Assembly: GCF_009363075.1 (NCBI RefSeq) | Contig: NZ_CP045293.1 | Location: 5,739,501-5,803,500 of the forward strand | Source of the DNA: Paenibacillus guangzhouensis | GTDB lineage: Bacteria > Bacillota > Bacilli > Paenibacillales > Paenibacillaceae | Length of the DNA stretch: 64,000 nucleotides | Direction of reading: 5' to 3' | Part shown: piece by piece, positions 61,778 through 64,000 of the stretch | How positions within the stretch are numbered: position 1 is the stretch's first letter | How the letters are laid out: each line of letters begins with the position of its first letter | Program-made: the position numbers and the translations under genes | Notes under the pieces: generated by a model | The model's database searches: none | What the model was told of the DNA's origin: nothing | Seen by the model: the letters and a program-made list of their open reading frames with translations, nothing else

Positions 61778-62524
61778 TTGCGATGGATATCTGCAGCACG
61801 GTCGAGTGCGGGTGGAAGGTCACAGAATGAGGACAGCTTGTTGGAATGGATACGGGACGGCAAGGAATGCTATATCGTCGCCGATGGCAAGGGCACTCAT
61901 CGTGGAGGTGAAGTGGTCTCTTCTATGGTGACGAGTTCATTTGCGACAGCGTTTGCTGCGGCTGAACCTCTAAACCATGCGAGTCTGACCAAGGTGCTGC
62001 TGCAAACGCATGACGAAGTGAGACGGGCACAGCAGGGCATTCCTACCTTGTCACAGCTGAGCTCGACGGTTGTAGCGCTGTGTCGGCAGGGTGAGATCGT
62101 GTACTGGGGCCACGTCGGCGACTCCAGATTGTACCATCTGCGCGAAGGGCGGATTATCGAGCACACACGGGATCATAGCGTATGCCAATCACTTGTGGAT
62201 CGCGGCGAGATCATGCTGCAGGATATTCGGTTCCATGAGGATCGAAGCCAGCTTTTATGCGGCATCGGAATGACGGGCGAGCTGCATGAGGAAGTCTTGC
62301 AGAAGCCCTGTGCGGTACAGCCGGGTGATGCTTTTCTGCTCTGCTCGGACGGATGGTGGGAATATGTGATTGAACCGGAGATGGAAATTGACTATTTGAA
62401 GTCTCAGACACCAGTGGAATGGCTGTCGCGCATGGAAGAGCGAATCGTGAAGCATGCGCAGGTCGATCATGACAACTATTCAGCCATCGCTGTCTGGGTG
62501 GAATCGGAACCGACACGTGAATAA
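61778..62524 (+). CDS. PP2C-family protein phosphatase
   Basis: 248 residues from a TTG start seven bases after AGGAGGG. PP2C metal motifs are in order: GGRSQNEDSLL, VADGKGTHRGGEVVS, WGHVGDSRLYHLR, LLCSDGWWEYV and DNYSAIAVWV. It dephosphorylates Ser/Thr on proteins in the cytoplasm. No Ser/Thr kinase gene is adjacent. The long variant ADGKGTH replaces the usual ADGMGGH. Confidence 0.9.
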   Translation: MRWISAARSSAGGRSQNEDSLLEWIRDGKECYIVADGKGTHRGGEVVSSMVTSSFATAFAAAEPLNHASLTKVLLQTHDEVRRAQQGIPTLSQLSSTVVALCRQGEIVYWGHVGDSRLYHLREGRIIEHTRDHSVCQSLVDRGEIMLQDIRFHEDRSQLLCGIGMTGELHEEVLQKPCAVQPGDAFLLCSDGWWEYVIEPEMEIDYLKSQTPVEWLSRMEERIVKHAQVDHDNYSAIAVWVESEPTRE

Positions 62525-62533
62525 GAACATACC

Positions 62534-62582
62534 AAAAACCGCCTGACAGAAACGCAGCAAGTGGCGTTATCAGGCGGTTTTT
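62534..62582. terminator. Bidirectional terminator
   Basis: AAAAACCGCCTGA and TCAGGCGGTTTTT form a perfect 13-bp stem between convergent genes. Confidence 0.9.
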
Positions 62583-62598
62583 CAATGGATGAAATCGA

Positions 62599-64000
62599 TT
62601 ATACTTTGAACTTGCTGACCATTTCCTGAAGCTCGTTCGCCATGCTGCTAAGCGACTCCGAAGCGGAGAGGATCTCCTCCATAGCATGATGTTGATCGTT
62701 CGCAGACTGCGAGATCCCGCTGAGCTTGTTGGCGGAGTCCTTCACGATAACGGACATCTCATGCGCGGAAGCGGACACTTCTTCTGTTCCGGCCGAGATT
62801 TGTTCAGTCACAGCAGATACCTCTTGAATCTGATCGTTGACATGCTGGACGGAGCGCTGAATGCGTTCGAAGGTTGTGCCCAGTTTCTCGACTTGCACGA
62901 CACTCATATCGACTTCCGTTAGACCTTCCTTCATCGATGCTGCAGCGTGGTTGATCGATTTGAGTATCTCGTGAATATGGCTTGAGATATGGTGGGTGGC
63001 ATGTCCTGTCTCTTCCGCCAGTTTGCGCACTTCACCCGCGACCACAGCGAATCCCCTGCCATGTTCACCGGCACGCGCCGCTTCGATGGATGCATTCAAT
63101 GCTAACAAGTTGGTCTGATTGGCAATCTCGGAAATGAGTTGAACCGTCTGTTGAATCGCCTGCGACTTCGTCTCGAGTGATTGGACGAGGGATGCTGTAT
63201 TCGCGACGGTATGACTCATCTTGGCCATTTGATCTTTGGCTTGCAGAATGTCCTGATTGCCGATCACGACCTCATCGACGACGGATAGTGCCGTATCTGC
63301 GACGGTGGAAGCTGAGACAGTAATCGTCTGAATGCCCGTTGCCATCTCTTCCATGGCAATGCTGGTCTGTTCTGAACCTTGGACTTGAATTTCCGAACCC
63401 CGAACGATGTCACCCACGGATTGTACAATATGCTCAGATGATTGCGTCGAATCGTTCGCGATTGCGGTCAACTCCTCGGAAGAAGCAGCAACATGCTCTG
63501 TTGTCACTGTAATTTTGCGAATCATTTCCGCAAATGCGCCGAGCATCGCATTAATATTTTCCTTGGCCTTCTCGAGCTCGTCTCGACCCTTCACCTGCAG
63601 TTTAAGCGTTAGATCGCCTTCCGCTACTTTCGTCATCATATTGGAGATATCAAGAATCGGTCTTGTCATGTATGAAGCGACGTATACGGCAAGGATGGAT
63701 ATGACGATAGCCGAGATCAAGATCACGAGGAACGCTTTGAACTGGATTTGCTTCACGCTTTGATAGATCTCATCCTCGGGCGCTGTCACAATCAGCTTCC
63801 ATCCTGAAGCTTCAATCGTTGAGTAGGCGGCGGATTTCGTGCCTTCCTTCTCCGGGTAGGATAGATTTCCATGTTCATCTTTGAACACGGTATTTTCGAA
63901 GGTGGAGACCTTGTCCGGTAATGCGAATTCTTTGAAATCTTTGCTGACTTTCTTCTCGTCCGGATGCGCGATATAAATGCCGCCCTCTGACAAGAGATAA
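62599..64000 (-). CDS. Methyl-accepting chemotaxis protein, C-terminal part
   Basis: The reading frame continues past the right edge, so the N-terminus is missing. The visible 467 residues hold the end of an extracytoplasmic Cache domain ([27 protein letters not shown]), one helix ([22 protein letters not shown]), HAMP, and a full signalling domain whose hairpin tip is [37 protein letters not shown]. It would signal to CheA. A start at 63993 is not real because the Cache domain extends upstream. Confidence 0.94.
   Translation of the reverse strand, partial: YLLSEGGIYIAHPDEKKVSKDFKEFALPDKVSTFENTVFKDEHGNLSYPEKEGTKSAAYSTIEASGWKLIVTAPEDEIYQSVKQIQFKAFLVILISAIVISILAVYVASYMTRPILDISNMMTKVAEGDLTLKLQVKGRDELEKAKENINAMLGAFAEMIRKITVTTEHVAASSEELTAIANDSTQSSEHIVQSVGDIVRGSEIQVQGSEQTSIAMEEMATGIQTITVSASTVADTALSVVDEVVIGNQDILQAKDQMAKMSHTVANTASLVQSLETKSQAIQQTVQLISEIANQTNLLALNASIEAARAGEHGRGFAVVAGEVRKLAEETGHATHHISSHIHEILKSINHAAASMKEGLTEVDMSVVQVEKLGTTFERIQRSVQHVNDQIQEVSAVTEQISAGTEEVSASAHEMSVIVKDSANKLSGISQSANDQHHAMEEILSASESLSSMANELQEMVSKFKV

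Noticed and set aside
63993-64000. Start codon of the chemotaxis receptor at 63993
   Set aside because: The Cache domain sequence continues in frame to the window edge, so the gene is truncated there.

Overview
The window reads as chromosomal DNA of a spore-forming, soil-type Bacillota, most likely Paenibacillus or a close relative. GC content is a little above 50 % and AGGAGG-type ribosome binding sites are strong. There are several CUT1 sugar ABC transporters without their own ATPase, YesM/YesN-type two-component pairs, a LipL-type octanoyltransferase, a YvyF-like protein, a bacterial nitric oxide synthase and many short perfect terminators. I saw no rRNA, tRNA, CRISPR array, transposase or phage gene. 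Assignment to genus is inference from gene content.

Layout. 1-7.6 kb: the 5' part of a membrane-anchored regulator, divergent from a five-gene operon of cytoplasmic carbohydrate enzymes (two GH29 fucosidases, a GH125 mannosidase, a CBM9-like protein, a GH18 enzyme). This set looks built to dismantle a fucosylated, mannosylated GlcNAc2 (N-glycan-like) core. 7.8-16.3 kb: an AAC(3)-family acetyltransferase, then a LacI regulator divergent from a sugar ABC importer operon that ends in two cytoplasmic GH30 enzymes; its promoter carries two identical palindromic operators. 16.3-19.6 kb: a minus-strand efflux pump / WYL regulator / degenerate SDR operon. 19.8-31.2 kb: single genes and small operons: GNAT, FadR-type regulator with a CynX-type transporter, a glycine-rich decapeptide-repeat protein, an IsdG-like heme monooxygenase, two Qnr-like pentapeptide proteins behind a LipL enzyme, an SgrR-like regulator, a YvyF-like protein, an alkyltransferase-like protein, a class 3 lipase and a ring-cleaving dioxygenase. 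31.5-38.8 kb: a second sugar importer with its AraC-type response regulator and histidine kinase. 38.8-43.5 kb: a SWIM/SNF2 helicase and an ammonium transporter with two GlnR/TnrA-type boxes upstream. 43.8-50.9 kb: a 43-residue gene, an EamA protein, an operon of nitric oxide synthase, MenA-like prenyltransferase and an OmpR-type two-component system, then a WYL regulator with a DinB protein. 51-54.2 kb: small stress-type genes. 54.3-60.3 kb: an unusual locus with two CUT1 permeases, an HlyD/RND-type adaptor and two tandem paralogous binding lipoproteins. 60.4-64 kb: an HSL-type esterase, a PP2C phosphatase and the C-terminal part of a chemotaxis receptor.

The most unusual locus is 54.3-60.3 kb. 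An efflux-type membrane-fusion adaptor sits inside what otherwise looks like a sugar import operon, and a 34-nt promoter/operator element (31/34 identical) precedes both the permease operon and the second binding-protein gene. Other items worth following are the GH29/GH29/GH125/GH18 operon, the nitric oxide synthase-prenyltransferase pairing, the SDR that has lost its catalytic tyrosine, and a 13-nt motif shared by the promoters of the 31.5 kb importer and its two-component genes.
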